A DNA stretch of 64,000 nucleotides from Pseudoalteromonas sp. T1lg48 (GCF_002964785.1 NZ_PQCC01000001.1:248001-312000), one strand, 5' to 3'. Positions 50,148-59,617 are shown, counted from the stretch's first letter. The notes: a model not told the origin generated them from the sequence alone. Program-made: numbers and translations.

Positions 50148-50831
50148 TTAGAACGGAATATCGTCATCGAAATCGATAGGCGGTTCCATTGGGTTGGCAG
50201 CGCCACCTTGAGGAGCATTTTGTGGCTTAGGTGCAAAGCCGCCCTGTTGACCACCCTGCTGGTTGCCATAACCACCGCCTTGTTGGCCACCTTGCTGGCC
50301 ACCTTGTTGTGGAGCAGCTTGCTGCATGCCTTGGTTACCCTGCGGTGCATAGCCTTGCTGCTGTGATTGACCATAGCCACCACCTTGCTGACCGCCTTGC
50401 TGGCTCTGCGCCTGGCCGCCACCGAAGCCGCCCTGCTGCTGGCCACCTTGGTAACCGCCTTGACCGCCGCCTGGGTTTTCACCACGACCGCCGAGCATCT
50501 GCATTTTACCGTCGAAACCGTCTACCACGATTTCCGTGGTGTACTTTTCCTGACCGCTTTGATCTGTCCATTTACGGGTTTGCAATTTACCTTCGATATA
50601 AACCTGCGAGCCTTTACGTAGATACTCACCGGCTACCTCGGCCAGCTTGCCGAACAACACCACGCGGTGCCACTCGGTACGCTCTTGCATCTGACCCGTG
50701 TTTTTATCCTTCCAGCTGTCGCTGGTCGCGATGCTAATGTTAGCAACGCCATTGCCGTTAGGCATGTAGCGAACTTCAGGGTCTTGACCCAGGTTGCCCA
50801 CTAAAATCACTTTATTAATACCGCGCGCCAT
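50148..50831 (-). CDS. ssb: Single-stranded DNA-binding protein
   Basis: 227 residues, longer than E. coli SSB (178). The OB fold (about 1-112) has [22 protein letters not shown] and [20 protein letters not shown] (each partly quoted). A Gly/Gln-rich linker (about 115-213) with GGQQGG repeats follows, and the acidic tip DFDDDIPF docks repair proteins. The extra length is all linker. AGGAG lies 10 bases before ATG. It follows yajR by 19 bp and faces uvrA across about 1.7 kb; no SOS box was found. Confidence 0.97.
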   Translation of the reverse strand: MARGINKVILVGNLGQDPEVRYMPNGNGVANISIATSDSWKDKNTGQMQERTEWHRVVLFGKLAEVAGEYLRKGSQVYIEGKLQTRKWTDQSGQEKYTTEIVVDGFDGKMQMLGGRGENPGGGQGGYQGGQQQGGFGGGQAQSQQGGQQGGGYGQSQQQGYAPQGNQGMQQAAPQQGGQQGGQQGGGYGNQQGGQQGGFAPKPQNAPQGGAANPMEPPIDFDDDIPF

Positions 50832-50850
50832 GGATATATGCTCCTACTTT

Positions 50851-52218
50851 TTACGCTGAGGCGACTAGCTGTTGCGCCGCCTGTAAATCAAATTTCTTCT
50901 CGTCTACCTTGAGGTAGCTACGGTTTTCATCACATACCACCGTGGCTTCAAGCACTCCCGGCAGCTCTACCAATTGCGCCGCTAATTGTTCTGCATCATG
51001 TTCGCTGCCTACTGCACTTAGCAAACTGATAATTTTACTGCGCGGCGGTACTCGCATTTTTACAGCAATGACAAACCATATTAACCCAACCAAGGCGGCA
51101 GCCGCAAACACCATCTCGGGGGTGCCGCGCTGAGCCACAAATCCGCCAAGAATACCGCCCAAAAAGGCACCGATAAACTGGGATGATGAGAACACGCCCA
51201 TGGCCGAGCCCTTCTGATTGGCTGGCGACAGTCGTGATACCAGGGCCGGCATGGTCGCCTCTAAAAAGTTAAAGGCGATAAAATACAACATCATACACAA
51301 GGCTATCATATAGACAGAGTTGGCTCCGAAAACCAAGCCCAGCATGCTGACAACCAGCATAATTATGGCCACCAAAAACAGGGGTTTTTCCTTTTGCTTA
51401 GCCACAGCCACTATCATCATAGGCACCATAAGCACAAAAGATAAAATAAATACCGGAATATACAATTGCCAATGCTGAGCCGCGGGTAAACCGTCGTTAA
51501 TAAGCTGAGGTGGCAAGGAAACAAAAATGGTGGTCAGGGTCAGGTGCAAAAACAACACGCCCAAATCCAAACGCGCCAGATCCGGGTGGCGCACCAGTTT
51601 ACCCACATCCCGCAGGGTCACAGTGGTTTCCCCCTTAGGAGCCCGATTAACCGCACTAGGTACCAGCCACACAACTATGGCCATTCCCACCAGCGCCAGA
51701 GCTGCCGTTAACCAAAAAATTCCAGACACACCAAAGCTGGCCGCCACCATGGGACCGAGCAACATGGCAATCGCAAAGCTCATGCCAATACTCATGCCAA
51801 TCACCGCCATCACCTTGGGACGCTGCTCGTCGCGGCTTAGATCCGCAGCCAAGGCCAACAAGGCACTGGCAATGGCGCCCATACCCTGTAGTGCTCGACC
51901 TAGCGTCAGCATATACATGGACTCGGCCAAAGCGGCTATCACAGAGCCTAGGGTAAAGATGATTAGTCCGGCAATGATAATGCGCTTGCGCCCAAAGCGG
52001 TCGGATAACCAGCCCATGGGGATTTGCAGCAGCGCCTGGGTGAGGCCATAGGCTCCGATGGCAAGCCCGATCCACAAAGGCGAAAAGCCTTTTAGATCCT
52101 GACCATAAATGGCCAGCACCGGCATCAACATAAAGAGGCCAAGCATACGAAAGGCAAAGACGCTCGCCAGCGACAGCGCGGCGCGCTTTTCAACACTATT
52201 TAAATGGGATGCAGACAT
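50851..52218 (-). CDS. yajR: MFS transporter, YajR-like
   Basis: 455 residues with twelve membrane helices in the MFS pattern. The helix 2-3 motif A is GWLSDRFGRKRI. After helix 12 (about residue 388) comes a ~65-residue soluble beta-alpha domain (AVGSEHDAEQLAAQLVELPG, then ATVVCDENRSYLKVDEKKFD), which matches the YAM domain of E. coli YajR, a protein of 454 residues. The substrate is unknown, probably a drug-like compound with proton exchange. It sits upstream of ssb in the same direction. Confidence 0.82.
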   Translation of the reverse strand: MSASHLNSVEKRAALSLASVFAFRMLGLFMLMPVLAIYGQDLKGFSPLWIGLAIGAYGLTQALLQIPMGWLSDRFGRKRIIIAGLIIFTLGSVIAALAESMYMLTLGRALQGMGAIASALLALAADLSRDEQRPKVMAVIGMSIGMSFAIAMLLGPMVAASFGVSGIFWLTAALALVGMAIVVWLVPSAVNRAPKGETTVTLRDVGKLVRHPDLARLDLGVLFLHLTLTTIFVSLPPQLINDGLPAAQHWQLYIPVFILSFVLMVPMMIVAVAKQKEKPLFLVAIIMLVVSMLGLVFGANSVYMIALCMMLYFIAFNFLEATMPALVSRLSPANQKGSAMGVFSSSQFIGAFLGGILGGFVAQRGTPEMVFAAAALVGLIWFVIAVKMRVPPRSKIISLLSAVGSEHDAEQLAAQLVELPGVLEATVVCDENRSYLKVDEKKFDLQAAQQLVASA

Positions 52219-52502
52219 GACGGATTAATAATCAGCTGATGACAAATACTATCTTGGCCGGCGATGATAGCATAATCGCCCGCCATTAGGACATGCCTGG
52301 CGGCGAATTTAGCCACCCCCTGCTCACCGGTATTGCGTGCCCAGCGGCGGCCCATATCGCTACCGCTGTGATCCAAATAGCCAGCGCCGACATATAAGCT
52401 TGACGCTTGTCGGCCATGGCAAAGGACAAGAAAGCATCGCTAAGTCATGGCAATCTATGCGATACTTACAGGTTAATAAACAGCTCGGGAAACAGGCGGA
52501 TA

Positions 52503-55328
52503 ATGGATAATATAGAAGTTCGCGGTGCGCGCACCCACAACCTCAAAAACATCAACCTTACCATCCCTCGGGATAAGCTGATCGTCATTACCGGATTATC
52601 GGGGTCGGGCAAATCGTCCCTCGCCTTCGACACTCTGTATGCCGAAGGCCAAAGGCGTTATGTGGAATCCTTATCGGCCTACGCGCGTCAGTTTTTGTCA
52701 TTAATGGAAAAACCCGATGTGGATCATATCGAAGGCCTGTCGCCGGCGATTTCCATCGAGCAAAAATCCACATCTCATAATCCGCGCTCGACCGTGGGCA
52801 CCATCACCGAAATATACGATTACCTGCGTTTATTGTTTGCCCGTGTCGGCGAGCCTCGCTGTCCGACACACAACCTGCCGCTGGCGGCGCAAACCATCAG
52901 CCAGATGGTGGATCAGGTACTGGCCCTGCCCGAGGGCAGCAAGTTAATGCTGCTGGCTCCGGTGGTAAAAAACCGCAAGGGTGAGCATGTTAAGTTGCTC
53001 GAGCAATTGGCGGCACAGGGCTATATTCGCGCTCGCATCGATGGCGAAGTCTGTGATTTATCGGATCCACCGACATTAGAATTACATAAAAAGCACACCA
53101 TAGAAGTAGTGGTGGACCGTTTTAAGGTCAAAGAGGGTCAACAACAGCGTTTGGCCGAGTCCTTTGAAACCGCATTGGAGCTGTCCGGTGGCGTCGCTCA
53201 GGTTGCTGCCATGGACGACTCCCTAGAAGAAGAGCTGGTCTTCTCCGCTAACTTTGCCTGCCCTAGCTGTGGCTATGCCATGAGCGAGCTTGAGCCCAGA
53301 CTATTTTCCTTCAACAATCCGGCAGGCGCCTGTCAATCCTGTGATGGCCTGGGTGTACGCCAGTATTTCGACCCTCACCGCGTGGTGCATAACCCTGAAC
53401 TCAGCCTGGCAGGCGGTGCCATTAAGGGCTGGGATAAGCGCAGCTTCTACTATTTCCAAATGCTGCAATCGGTGGCTGAGCATTATCAGTTTGATTTGGA
53501 TACGCCATTTCAGAATCTAAGCGATGAGGCCAAAACAGTGGTCTTAGAGGGCTCGGGTAAGGAAAAGATTGCGTTCCACTACCGCAATGATCGCGGCGAT
53601 TTAATAACCCGAAATCATGAATTCGAGGGCGTACTCAACAATATGCAGCGCCGCTATCATGAAACCGAATCAAACTCGGTGCGTGAGGAACTAGCCAAGT
53701 ATCAAACCTCACAGGCCTGCCCCAGCTGTAGCGGCTCACGCTTACGTCAGGAAGCACGTAACGTCTTTATCGACGAGACTAACCTGCCTAAGGTGACCCT
53801 GATGAGCATAGGCCAGGCCTTCAACTATTTCGACAGCCTGGAATTCAGCGGCCAAAAAGCACAGATTGCCGATAAGATCCTTAAAGAAATTCGCGACCGC
53901 TTGTCCTTCTTAGTCAATGTGGGGCTAAATTATTTATCCCTGGAGCGCAGCGCCGATACCCTTTCCGGCGGTGAAGCCCAGCGCATTCGCCTGGCCAGCC
54001 AAATTGGCGCTGGTCTGGTCGGAGTCATGTATGTGTTGGATGAACCTTCTATCGGCTTACACCAGCGCGACAACGACCGCTTGCTGCAAACCCTGACGCG
54101 CCTGCGCGATCTCGGTAATACGGTACTAGTGGTAGAGCACGATGAAGATGCCATTCGCGCCGCCGATTACATTATCGATATCGGCCCGGGCGCCGGTGTT
54201 CATGGTGGCCACGTGGTAGCAGAAGGCTCGCGCGACGACATCATGAATAACCCGGACTCGTTAACGGGCCAATACCTGAGCGGCGTCAAAGAGATCGCCG
54301 TGCCCAAAGAACGCCACCCCACTAACGATAAATGGCTAGAGCTGTTTGGGGCCACCGGCAATAACCTCAAAAATGTCGACCTGCGCATTCCTTTCGGCTT
54401 GATGACCTGTATTACCGGTGTCTCCGGCTCGGGTAAATCGACCCTGGTTAACGACACCCTGTTTAAGGTGGCACACACAGAACTTAACGGTGCCACCGCG
54501 GTAGAACCGGCCCCGCATAAAGAGATCACCGGCCTGGATCATTTCGATAAGGTGATAGATATCGACCAAAGCCCCATAGGTCGTACGCCGCGCTCCAATC
54601 CGGCAACCTATACGGGAATTTTCACCGCCATACGTGAGCTCTTTGCCGGCACCCAGGAGTCACGCTCCCGTGGCTATAAGGTCGGTCGCTTTAGCTTTAA
54701 CGTGAAAGGCGGACGCTGTGAGGCCTGTCAGGGTGACGGCGTGATCAAGGTAGAAATGCACTTCTTGCCGGACGTGTATGTGCCTTGTGATGTGTGTCAG
54801 GGCAAACGCTATAACCGCGAAACATTAGAGGTGCTCTACAAGGGTAAAAACATCCATCAGGTGCTGGAAATGACGGTGGAAGACGCGCGAGAGTTTTTCG
54901 ATGCCATTCCCGCCATTAATCGTAAACTGCAAACCCTGATGGATGTGGGCCTGTCATATATTCGTTTAGGACAGGCGGCCACCACCCTATCCGGAGGTGA
55001 AGCACAGCGGGTCAAATTGGCCCGAGAGCTGTCCAAGCGCGACACGGGTAAAACCCTGTATATCTTGGATGAGCCCACTACCGGCCTGCACTTCCATGAT
55101 ATCCAGCAACTGCTGGCGGTATTGCATCGCCTGCGCGACCACGGCAATACCATAGTGGTGATTGAGCATAACCTGGATGTGATCAAAACTGCCGACTGGA
55201 TTGTGGATTTGGGGCCGGAAGGCGGCAGCGGTGGCGGTGAAATTCTCGTCGCCGGCACCCCGGAAGAAGTAGCTGCGCATGAGCGCTCCCATACCGGACA
55301 CTATCTCAAGCCATTGTTGGCAAAATAA
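52503..55328 (+). CDS. uvrA: Excinuclease ABC subunit A
   Basis: 941 residues from [20 protein letters not shown] (E. coli 940). It has two ABC modules: Walker [10 protein letters not shown] near residue 31 and GVSGSGKST near 640, with signatures [12 protein letters not shown] and [12 protein letters not shown]. Zinc clusters appear as [13 protein letters not shown]...[13 protein letters not shown] and CEACQGDG...CDVCQG. UvrA with UvrB finds bulky DNA lesions. ATG 52503 has GGCGGA upstream; an earlier start would add 32 non-family residues. I found no LexA box (CTGT, 8 bases, ACAG) in 52219-52502. Confidence 0.98.
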   Translation: MDNIEVRGARTHNLKNINLTIPRDKLIVITGLSGSGKSSLAFDTLYAEGQRRYVESLSAYARQFLSLMEKPDVDHIEGLSPAISIEQKSTSHNPRSTVGTITEIYDYLRLLFARVGEPRCPTHNLPLAAQTISQMVDQVLALPEGSKLMLLAPVVKNRKGEHVKLLEQLAAQGYIRARIDGEVCDLSDPPTLELHKKHTIEVVVDRFKVKEGQQQRLAESFETALELSGGVAQVAAMDDSLEEELVFSANFACPSCGYAMSELEPRLFSFNNPAGACQSCDGLGVRQYFDPHRVVHNPELSLAGGAIKGWDKRSFYYFQMLQSVAEHYQFDLDTPFQNLSDEAKTVVLEGSGKEKIAFHYRNDRGDLITRNHEFEGVLNNMQRRYHETESNSVREELAKYQTSQACPSCSGSRLRQEARNVFIDETNLPKVTLMSIGQAFNYFDSLEFSGQKAQIADKILKEIRDRLSFLVNVGLNYLSLERSADTLSGGEAQRIRLASQIGAGLVGVMYVLDEPSIGLHQRDNDRLLQTLTRLRDLGNTVLVVEHDEDAIRAADYIIDIGPGAGVHGGHVVAEGSRDDIMNNPDSLTGQYLSGVKEIAVPKERHPTNDKWLELFGATGNNLKNVDLRIPFGLMTCITGVSGSGKSTLVNDTLFKVAHTELNGATAVEPAPHKEITGLDHFDKVIDIDQSPIGRTPRSNPATYTGIFTAIRELFAGTQESRSRGYKVGRFSFNVKGGRCEACQGDGVIKVEMHFLPDVYVPCDVCQGKRYNRETLEVLYKGKNIHQVLEMTVEDAREFFDAIPAINRKLQTLMDVGLSYIRLGQAATTLSGGEAQRVKLARELSKRDTGKTLYILDEPTTGLHFHDIQQLLAVLHRLRDHGNTIVVIEHNLDVIKTADWIVDLGPEGGSGGGEILVAGTPEEVAAHERSHTGHYLKPLLAK

Positions 55329-55342
55329 GCAATTAGGGGGTA

Positions 55343-55375
55343 AAGTCTGAATAAATAAAGAAAATATTCAGGCTT
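55343..55375 (+). promoter_or_regulatory. Hairpin covering the ribosome site of the membrane-protein gene
   Basis: AAGTCTGAATA (55343-55353) pairs with TATTCAGGCTT (55365-55375) over 11 bp with one G-T pair and an 11-base loop. The only ribosome-site-like bases (CAGG) before ATG 55379 lie in the stem. No T run follows, so it is not a uvrA terminator. Confidence 0.4.
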
Positions 55376-55378
55376 ATC

Positions 55379-56326
55379 ATGACGGCCCCCTTATTACGCC
55401 TCAAAGCAAAAACAGCCCGAAATACGAGAAACCTTAAACTAGGCTTTAAAAAATTTTGGCAAGCATTGACCCTGGCACAACGCCTGTACGCGGTCGCTTT
55501 GTTGCTCTCTCCCGTCAGTATCTGGCTGACAACGGCATGCACTGTGGCGGCTTTAACGATTGAGTTCTGGCCGCGCTTTCTTCAGCTTTTTCACTCACTT
55601 CCCGGTAAAGCCATTCTCTTACTGTTTTACGGTACCATAGCCAATTTTGTGCTAGCAAACGCAGCCAGCACGGTAAATGAAGTCACCGGCGTGGCGGCAA
55701 GTCATTTCAACTATACCCATAACTTTGCTATTTTGTTGTACTTACCCAGTTGGATATTAGCACTTTCAGTTATCGCTTTGCTCCTTCTTCAGCTGATGCT
55801 TCCCTTTTACATCCTGGCGTTGCTGTTACTCAGACCTTTTCAGCGCTTTGGCTTTCAATTCTTAGACAGCGCTAAACGACCCATTCAAACCGCCATCGCC
55901 CGTTTTGTTTTATGTCTTATTGTCACGGTCAACTTAGTGGTGACCTCAGGGGAGTTCGACAATGCCGGTGATGCCATAGAGCAAGTCAGTGCGAGCTTCG
56001 AACAAGAGATGAGCAAGGAGCAACAGCCCATAGCGACAGAAACACCAGAAGTCCTGCCGACCATGCACCTTGAAGCGAAAATTGGCGAGCCAGGCAAGGA
56101 TTCTGACAAGTGGATCAAAATCCTGGTCGCCCAGTTTGCCTACAATTGGGAGGCCGACAGCTTCTCGCGCTGCGCAAAAAGCAAAAACAGTAAGGTGGTC
56201 GAGCTCAATGATTATGAAATTGTTGAGCTCTTCGAGGATGAGCAAGCCGAGTATGGTGTTCGCTTTGAAACAAAAAAGTGTGTGTCTCCGGCTTTCCCTG
56301 CCACAACCACCATCAACAGCCCCTAG
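55379..56326 (+). CDS. Hypothetical multi-pass membrane protein
   Basis: 315 residues of no family I recognise. A basic N-terminus (LRLKAKTARNTRNLKLGFKKF) precedes about five hydrophobic segments, near residues 37-62, 75-96, 117-135, 137-155 and 170-190. The C-terminal ~125 residues are soluble, charged and acidic, with two Cys (in SRCAKSK and KKCVSP) that might pair if periplasmic. It starts 50 bp after uvrA in the same direction and may be read from the uvrA transcript. Its end overlaps the convergent thioesterase gene by 4 bp. Confidence 0.7.
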   Translation: MTAPLLRLKAKTARNTRNLKLGFKKFWQALTLAQRLYAVALLLSPVSIWLTTACTVAALTIEFWPRFLQLFHSLPGKAILLLFYGTIANFVLANAASTVNEVTGVAASHFNYTHNFAILLYLPSWILALSVIALLLLQLMLPFYILALLLLRPFQRFGFQFLDSAKRPIQTAIARFVLCLIVTVNLVVTSGEFDNAGDAIEQVSASFEQEMSKEQQPIATETPEVLPTMHLEAKIGEPGKDSDKWIKILVAQFAYNWEADSFSRCAKSKNSKVVELNDYEIVELFEDEQAEYGVRFETKKCVSPAFPATTTINSP

Positions 56327-56727
56327 CCCTCTTGCGCGGCCTCTAGATGCTCACCAAGCTGCGACTTTTCTTCCTCGCTTAAGGCTTGTGAAGCCTTGTT
56401 GTCGAAGTTATAACGCACCATTACGGTTTTGCCCTCGGCGCAACACTGGCCATGCTGCCAGGCTTGTTGTTTGATCACAAAAGAGCTGGAGCCGATGCGC
56501 TCGATCATGGTCTTTATTTCCACTTCCTGGCCGTAAAAAAGCTCACCTAGAAACGTCACTTCCACCTTGGCAACTATCAGGCGCCATTGATGTGGATTAA
56601 GATCTGGGGTAAAGATTTTAAAAATAGGCGTGCGGGCGGCTTCAAACCACACCGGTAGTACTGTATTGTTAATGTGCCCGAGGACATCTGTTTCACTAAA
56701 TCTGGGCTGAACTTTTTCAATAAGCAT
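56323..56727 (-). CDS. Acyl-CoA thioesterase-like hotdog protein
   Basis: 134 residues of the 4HBT hotdog fold. FSETDVLGHINNTVLPVWFEAART holds the catalytic-Asp motif (D-x-x-x-H-x-N-N; only part is quoted) and VAKVEVTFLGELFYGQEVEI the central strands. Such proteins cleave acyl-CoA or acyl-ACP thioesters; the substrate is unknown. I chose ATG 56727, with TGGAAT upstream; an ATG at 56757 overlaps the divergent oxygenase start. The upstream sequence is only 28 bp long, so its promoter must overlap the oxygenase gene. Confidence 0.8.
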   Translation of the reverse strand: MLIEKVQPRFSETDVLGHINNTVLPVWFEAARTPIFKIFTPDLNPHQWRLIVAKVEVTFLGELFYGQEVEIKTMIERIGSSSFVIKQQAWQHGQCCAEGKTVMVRYNFDNKASQALSEEEKSQLGEHLEAAQEG

Positions 56728-56755
56728 AATAATTCCAATAGGTAAGGTTGCAGTC

Positions 56756-57460
56756 ATGACAGACTTTATTGGCGTTTATGATAACGCGCTTAGTGACACT
56801 TTTTGTAGTCAGTTTATCGACCTGTTCGAGCAGAGCCCGCATTTGAAGCAGGGTACCACCTCTGGCGGCATAGATTTAAGTAAAAAAGACAGTAAAGACC
56901 TTTACCTCAATGCCCACCCCGAATATCAGCAGCACTTGCAGCATATTCAACAGGTCACCGCACAGCACGTGATGCGCTATGTTGAAGAACATCTCTTTAT
57001 GATGATTGGCGCCTTTGGTCTGCAGGTATTCCACCCAAAAACCGGTAAACCGGTGGCGCTGAACCAGGACAACTTTGAAGAAGTGGCGAAACCGCAACTG
57101 GGCACCCTGATGCAACAGCTGTTTCGTTTGGGCAGTATTCAAGCGCAAAAGTACGAGATCAATAAAGGCGGGTATCCCTACTGGCACAGTGAAGTCTATC
57201 CACAAACCGGCCATAACGAAGCCTTACACCGCGTCCTGTTGTTTATGTTTTATTTGAACGATGTGACCGAAGGCGGGGAGACCGAGTTTTACTACCAAAA
57301 GCGTAAAATCGCCCCAAAACGCGGCACCATGGTGGTCGCACCGGCCTACTTTACCCATACCCACCGCGGTAACAAGCCGTTGTCGAATGACAAATACATT
57401 CTTACCTCTTGGGTGTTGTTTAATCGCGCCGAGCAGATCTACGGCCAACCACAAAAATAA
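56756..57460 (+). CDS. 2OG-Fe(II) oxygenase, prolyl 4-hydroxylase-like
   Basis: 234 residues. The core shows QKYEINKGGYPYWHSEVYP, LLFMFYLNDVTEGGETEFYY and RGTMVVAPAYFTHTHRGNKP, the order of a P4Hc double-stranded helix. Iron ligands would be His144, Glu146 and His203 (an HxE rather than the usual HxD), with Lys213 binding 2-oxoglutarate. The substrate is unknown, possibly a protein residue or small molecule. ATG has AAGG 8 bases upstream. It stands divergent to the thioesterase and ends at a bidirectional terminator. Confidence 0.82.
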   Translation: MTDFIGVYDNALSDTFCSQFIDLFEQSPHLKQGTTSGGIDLSKKDSKDLYLNAHPEYQQHLQHIQQVTAQHVMRYVEEHLFMMIGAFGLQVFHPKTGKPVALNQDNFEEVAKPQLGTLMQQLFRLGSIQAQKYEINKGGYPYWHSEVYPQTGHNEALHRVLLFMFYLNDVTEGGETEFYYQKRKIAPKRGTMVVAPAYFTHTHRGNKPLSNDKYILTSWVLFNRAEQIYGQPQK

Positions 57461-57476
57461 CCCATCATATAAGATC

Positions 57477-57503
57477 AAAAAAGGCTGCCTAGGCAGCCTT
57501 TTT
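57477..57503. terminator. Bidirectional terminator
   Basis: AAAAAGGCTGCC and GGCAGCCTTTTT pair around TA, making a near-perfect palindrome between the convergent oxygenase and class V PLP-enzyme genes. Confidence 0.88.
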
Positions 57504-57517
57504 AACATTCCCTGATT

Positions 57518-58756
57518 CTATGAGCCTAACAGCTCGCCGAACAGGGCAAATAAGCGGTCGATCTCTTCGATGCTGTTGTAATGCATACAACCGATACGCA
57601 CCACACCGCCCTTATCCATTACCCCTAATTGCTCACATAGGCCCTGGGCGTAGAAGTTACCATCCCATACACATACGTGATGTTTACCCAAGAACTCGGA
57701 TACCTGACGTGGCTCTAAGCCATCAAAGGTAAGGGCAAAGGTCGGCGTACGCTCGGCCAGTCTATCCATATCGTCAATACCGAATAGACTGATCTGCGGA
57801 AACGCTTTTAGACGTGTAAGGAAGTGCTTACTTAACGCCATTTCATGCTCTTTGCTGTTGGCAAATGCCACCTCTAGACGCTGGCGGCGCGGCAGTTGCG
57901 CATCCAGGCCGCTCAAAGAAGCGATATAGTCAACGGCGGCAACCACACCGGCCAGACCTTCAAAGCTTTGCGTGCCCGTTTCCCATCGACCCGGAACCAC
58001 ATCCTTGGCTGGCTCCACCTTATAGGGGGTAAAGTTTTCCAGATGCTCACGCTTACCGTAAACAATGCCCACATGAGGGCCAAAGAACTTATAGGCCGAG
58101 CAGGCAAGGAAATCACAATCCAGCGCCTGCACATCCACCAGCTCATGTGGAGCATAGTGAACCGCATCCACATACACCAAGGCGCCATGCTGATGCGCCA
58201 ACTCAATAATGCGCTTCACATCATTGATTGAGCCCGTGGTGTTAGAAGCATAAGTCACGGCTACCAGCTTGGTATTGGCGTTAAGCAATGACTCGAAGTG
58301 CGCCATATCCAGCGTGCAATCCGCTTCGTTAATACGCAGCGCATGCACAGTGGCTCCTTTATCCTCGGCGGCCTGTCGCCACGAAGACACATTGGAGAAG
58401 TGATCCGCATTGGTGACAATGATCTCGTCGCCACTTTGCCAGCCGCGTGAGAGTGCACGACTAAAGCTAAAGGTCAGGCTAGTCATATTGGCGCCGAAGA
58501 CGATTTGCTCCGGGCTAGGGCTGTTAAGCAAGTCGGCAATGGCCTGGCGGGCTTGACTCATCACCGCCACGGTTTTATCGCTTGAGAAAAATGCGCCGCC
58601 CAGGTTTGAATTATAAAAACCCAGGTAAGCCGCCATGGCATCCAACACGGTTTGTGGCACTTGTGCGCCACCCGGACCATCAAAGAAGATTGGCGACTCG
58701 CCGTTTATTTGCTGCATCAGGGCCGGGAACTGGCTACGCAGAGAGACTAAATTCAT
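57518..58756 (-). CDS. Class V PLP-dependent enzyme, cysteine desulfurase-like VC1184 type
   Basis: 412 residues of the SufS/IscS-like fold. Asp197 (YVDAVHYAPH) and the PLP lysine Lys223 (SAYKFFGPH) are clear, with GTQSFEGLAG later. Where SufS has its catalytic Cys (RxGHHCA), this protein reads VWDGNFYA with Tyr369, so it is probably not a cysteine desulfurase. It resembles the subfamily named after VC1184, whose function I do not know. It follows the PF10014-type dioxygenase gene by 9 bp in the same operon, suggesting a hydroxylated amino-acid substrate. Confidence 0.85.
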   Translation of the reverse strand: MNLVSLRSQFPALMQQINGESPIFFDGPGGAQVPQTVLDAMAAYLGFYNSNLGGAFFSSDKTVAVMSQARQAIADLLNSPSPEQIVFGANMTSLTFSFSRALSRGWQSGDEIIVTNADHFSNVSSWRQAAEDKGATVHALRINEADCTLDMAHFESLLNANTKLVAVTYASNTTGSINDVKRIIELAHQHGALVYVDAVHYAPHELVDVQALDCDFLACSAYKFFGPHVGIVYGKREHLENFTPYKVEPAKDVVPGRWETGTQSFEGLAGVVAAVDYIASLSGLDAQLPRRQRLEVAFANSKEHEMALSKHFLTRLKAFPQISLFGIDDMDRLAERTPTFALTFDGLEPRQVSEFLGKHHVCVWDGNFYAQGLCEQLGVMDKGGVVRIGCMHYNSIEEIDRLFALFGELLGS

Positions 58757-58765
58757 CGTAATTCC

Positions 58766-59398
58766 TTACGCAGTCAGTACAAAACAATCAAGGTAGCCGG
58801 TCTTGGTCTCGTCCAGCTTATTCATGGGTGTTGCGTTGTGCCACACCTGGCGATCGTCGATAAGTGCGAACATGCCGTCTTTAATTTCCATTTTGAAACA
58901 CGGCTTGGCCTCTTTGTGCTCATACACCAATAACTCGCCACCGGCGATGTTTTCATGTGATACGCCACATATACAGACGTGATCGAAACCATCCTGATGA
59001 ATGCCTTCCGGTGCCGGCGGTGTATCGCTGTCGATGGCCAGCATACGGAACTGGTGAATTTCGATATCACGATCGGCGTCGATACCTGTCATGGCAATGA
59101 ACTCAGCCACAATGCGCTTCATGCCTTCACTCGCCAGCAGATCTGCGTCCAGGTTTTCATAGGTACGCTCAACATTGCCCTGGAAGGTATTAATGGAATC
59201 GTCTTGTACAAAGGCTTTAGTAGGCTGAAGCTTGAGTTCACCCTGTTGCATCTTGATCACTGAATAACGACGCTTACGGAAGGCACCATCGGCATAGGGA
59301 TTATCGGGAAGATGGTCGAAAGAAGGCTTTACCGCGTCAATATGAGACTGGTCAATGAAACGAAGTTGCAGAAGGTTCTGGTTATTTAACGAAGTCAT
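58766..59398 (-). CDS. 2OG-Fe dioxygenase family protein (PF10014, BsmA/IDO-like)
   Basis: 210 residues. The iron site is EGIHQDGFDH (His134, Asp136) with distal His187 in VWHNATPM; RKRRYSVIKM, IHQFRMLAI and AGGELLVYEH fit the PF10014 family, which includes Bacillus L-isoleucine 4-hydroxylase and E. coli BsmA. Free amino-acid hydroxylation is therefore plausible. No Arg follows the distal His; only Lys194 and Lys199 could hold 2-oxoglutarate, which is odd. It is first in a two-gene operon with the class V PLP enzyme and has a repeat-rich AT promoter. Confidence 0.82.
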   Translation of the reverse strand: MTSLNNQNLLQLRFIDQSHIDAVKPSFDHLPDNPYADGAFRKRRYSVIKMQQGELKLQPTKAFVQDDSINTFQGNVERTYENLDADLLASEGMKRIVAEFIAMTGIDADRDIEIHQFRMLAIDSDTPPAPEGIHQDGFDHVCICGVSHENIAGGELLVYEHKEAKPCFKMEIKDGMFALIDDRQVWHNATPMNKLDETKTGYLDCFVLTA

Positions 59399-59482
59399 AA
59401 AGATCCTGCCTTGATAAGAAAATTGGCGGGGATTTTAAGCTATTTCTTTGGCAGGTTTGATTTCATTTAGCACAGATTTTCA

Positions 59483-59585
59483 CTTTAATTTAGATAAAAC
59501 AACCTGTTTTTTATTAATTTTTAAAATTAAAAATCACCATGCTTTAATTTAGGTAAATCCATATTCTATTTTAACTAAATTTAAA
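59483..59585. promoter_or_regulatory. Three copies of AATTTAGNTAAA upstream of the dioxygenase operon
   Basis: CTTTAATTTAGATAAA (59483-59498) and CTTTAATTTAGGTAAA (59542-59557) are direct repeats; the inverted TTTAACTAAATT (59570-59581) is a third AATTTAGNTAAA. They lie 85-185 bp before the dioxygenase ATG. Such spaced copies suggest operators for an unknown regulator. The local DNA is very AT-rich, so chance similarity must be weighed. Confidence 0.45.
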
Positions 59586-59587
59586 CA

Positions 59588-59617
59588 TAAAAAAGCCCGC
59601 CAGGTTGGCGGGCTTTT
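59588..59617 (-). terminator. Intrinsic terminator of acnB
   Basis: GCCCGCCA (59595-59602) and TGGCGGGC (59606-59613) pair around GGT, followed on the minus strand by a T run. It lies 17 bp past the acnB stop. Confidence 0.9.

Noticed and set aside
52219..52502. LexA box upstream of uvrA
   Set aside because: I looked for CTGT, 8 bases, ACAG. The nearest similarity, ACAGGTTAATAAACAG, has the first half in the wrong orientation.
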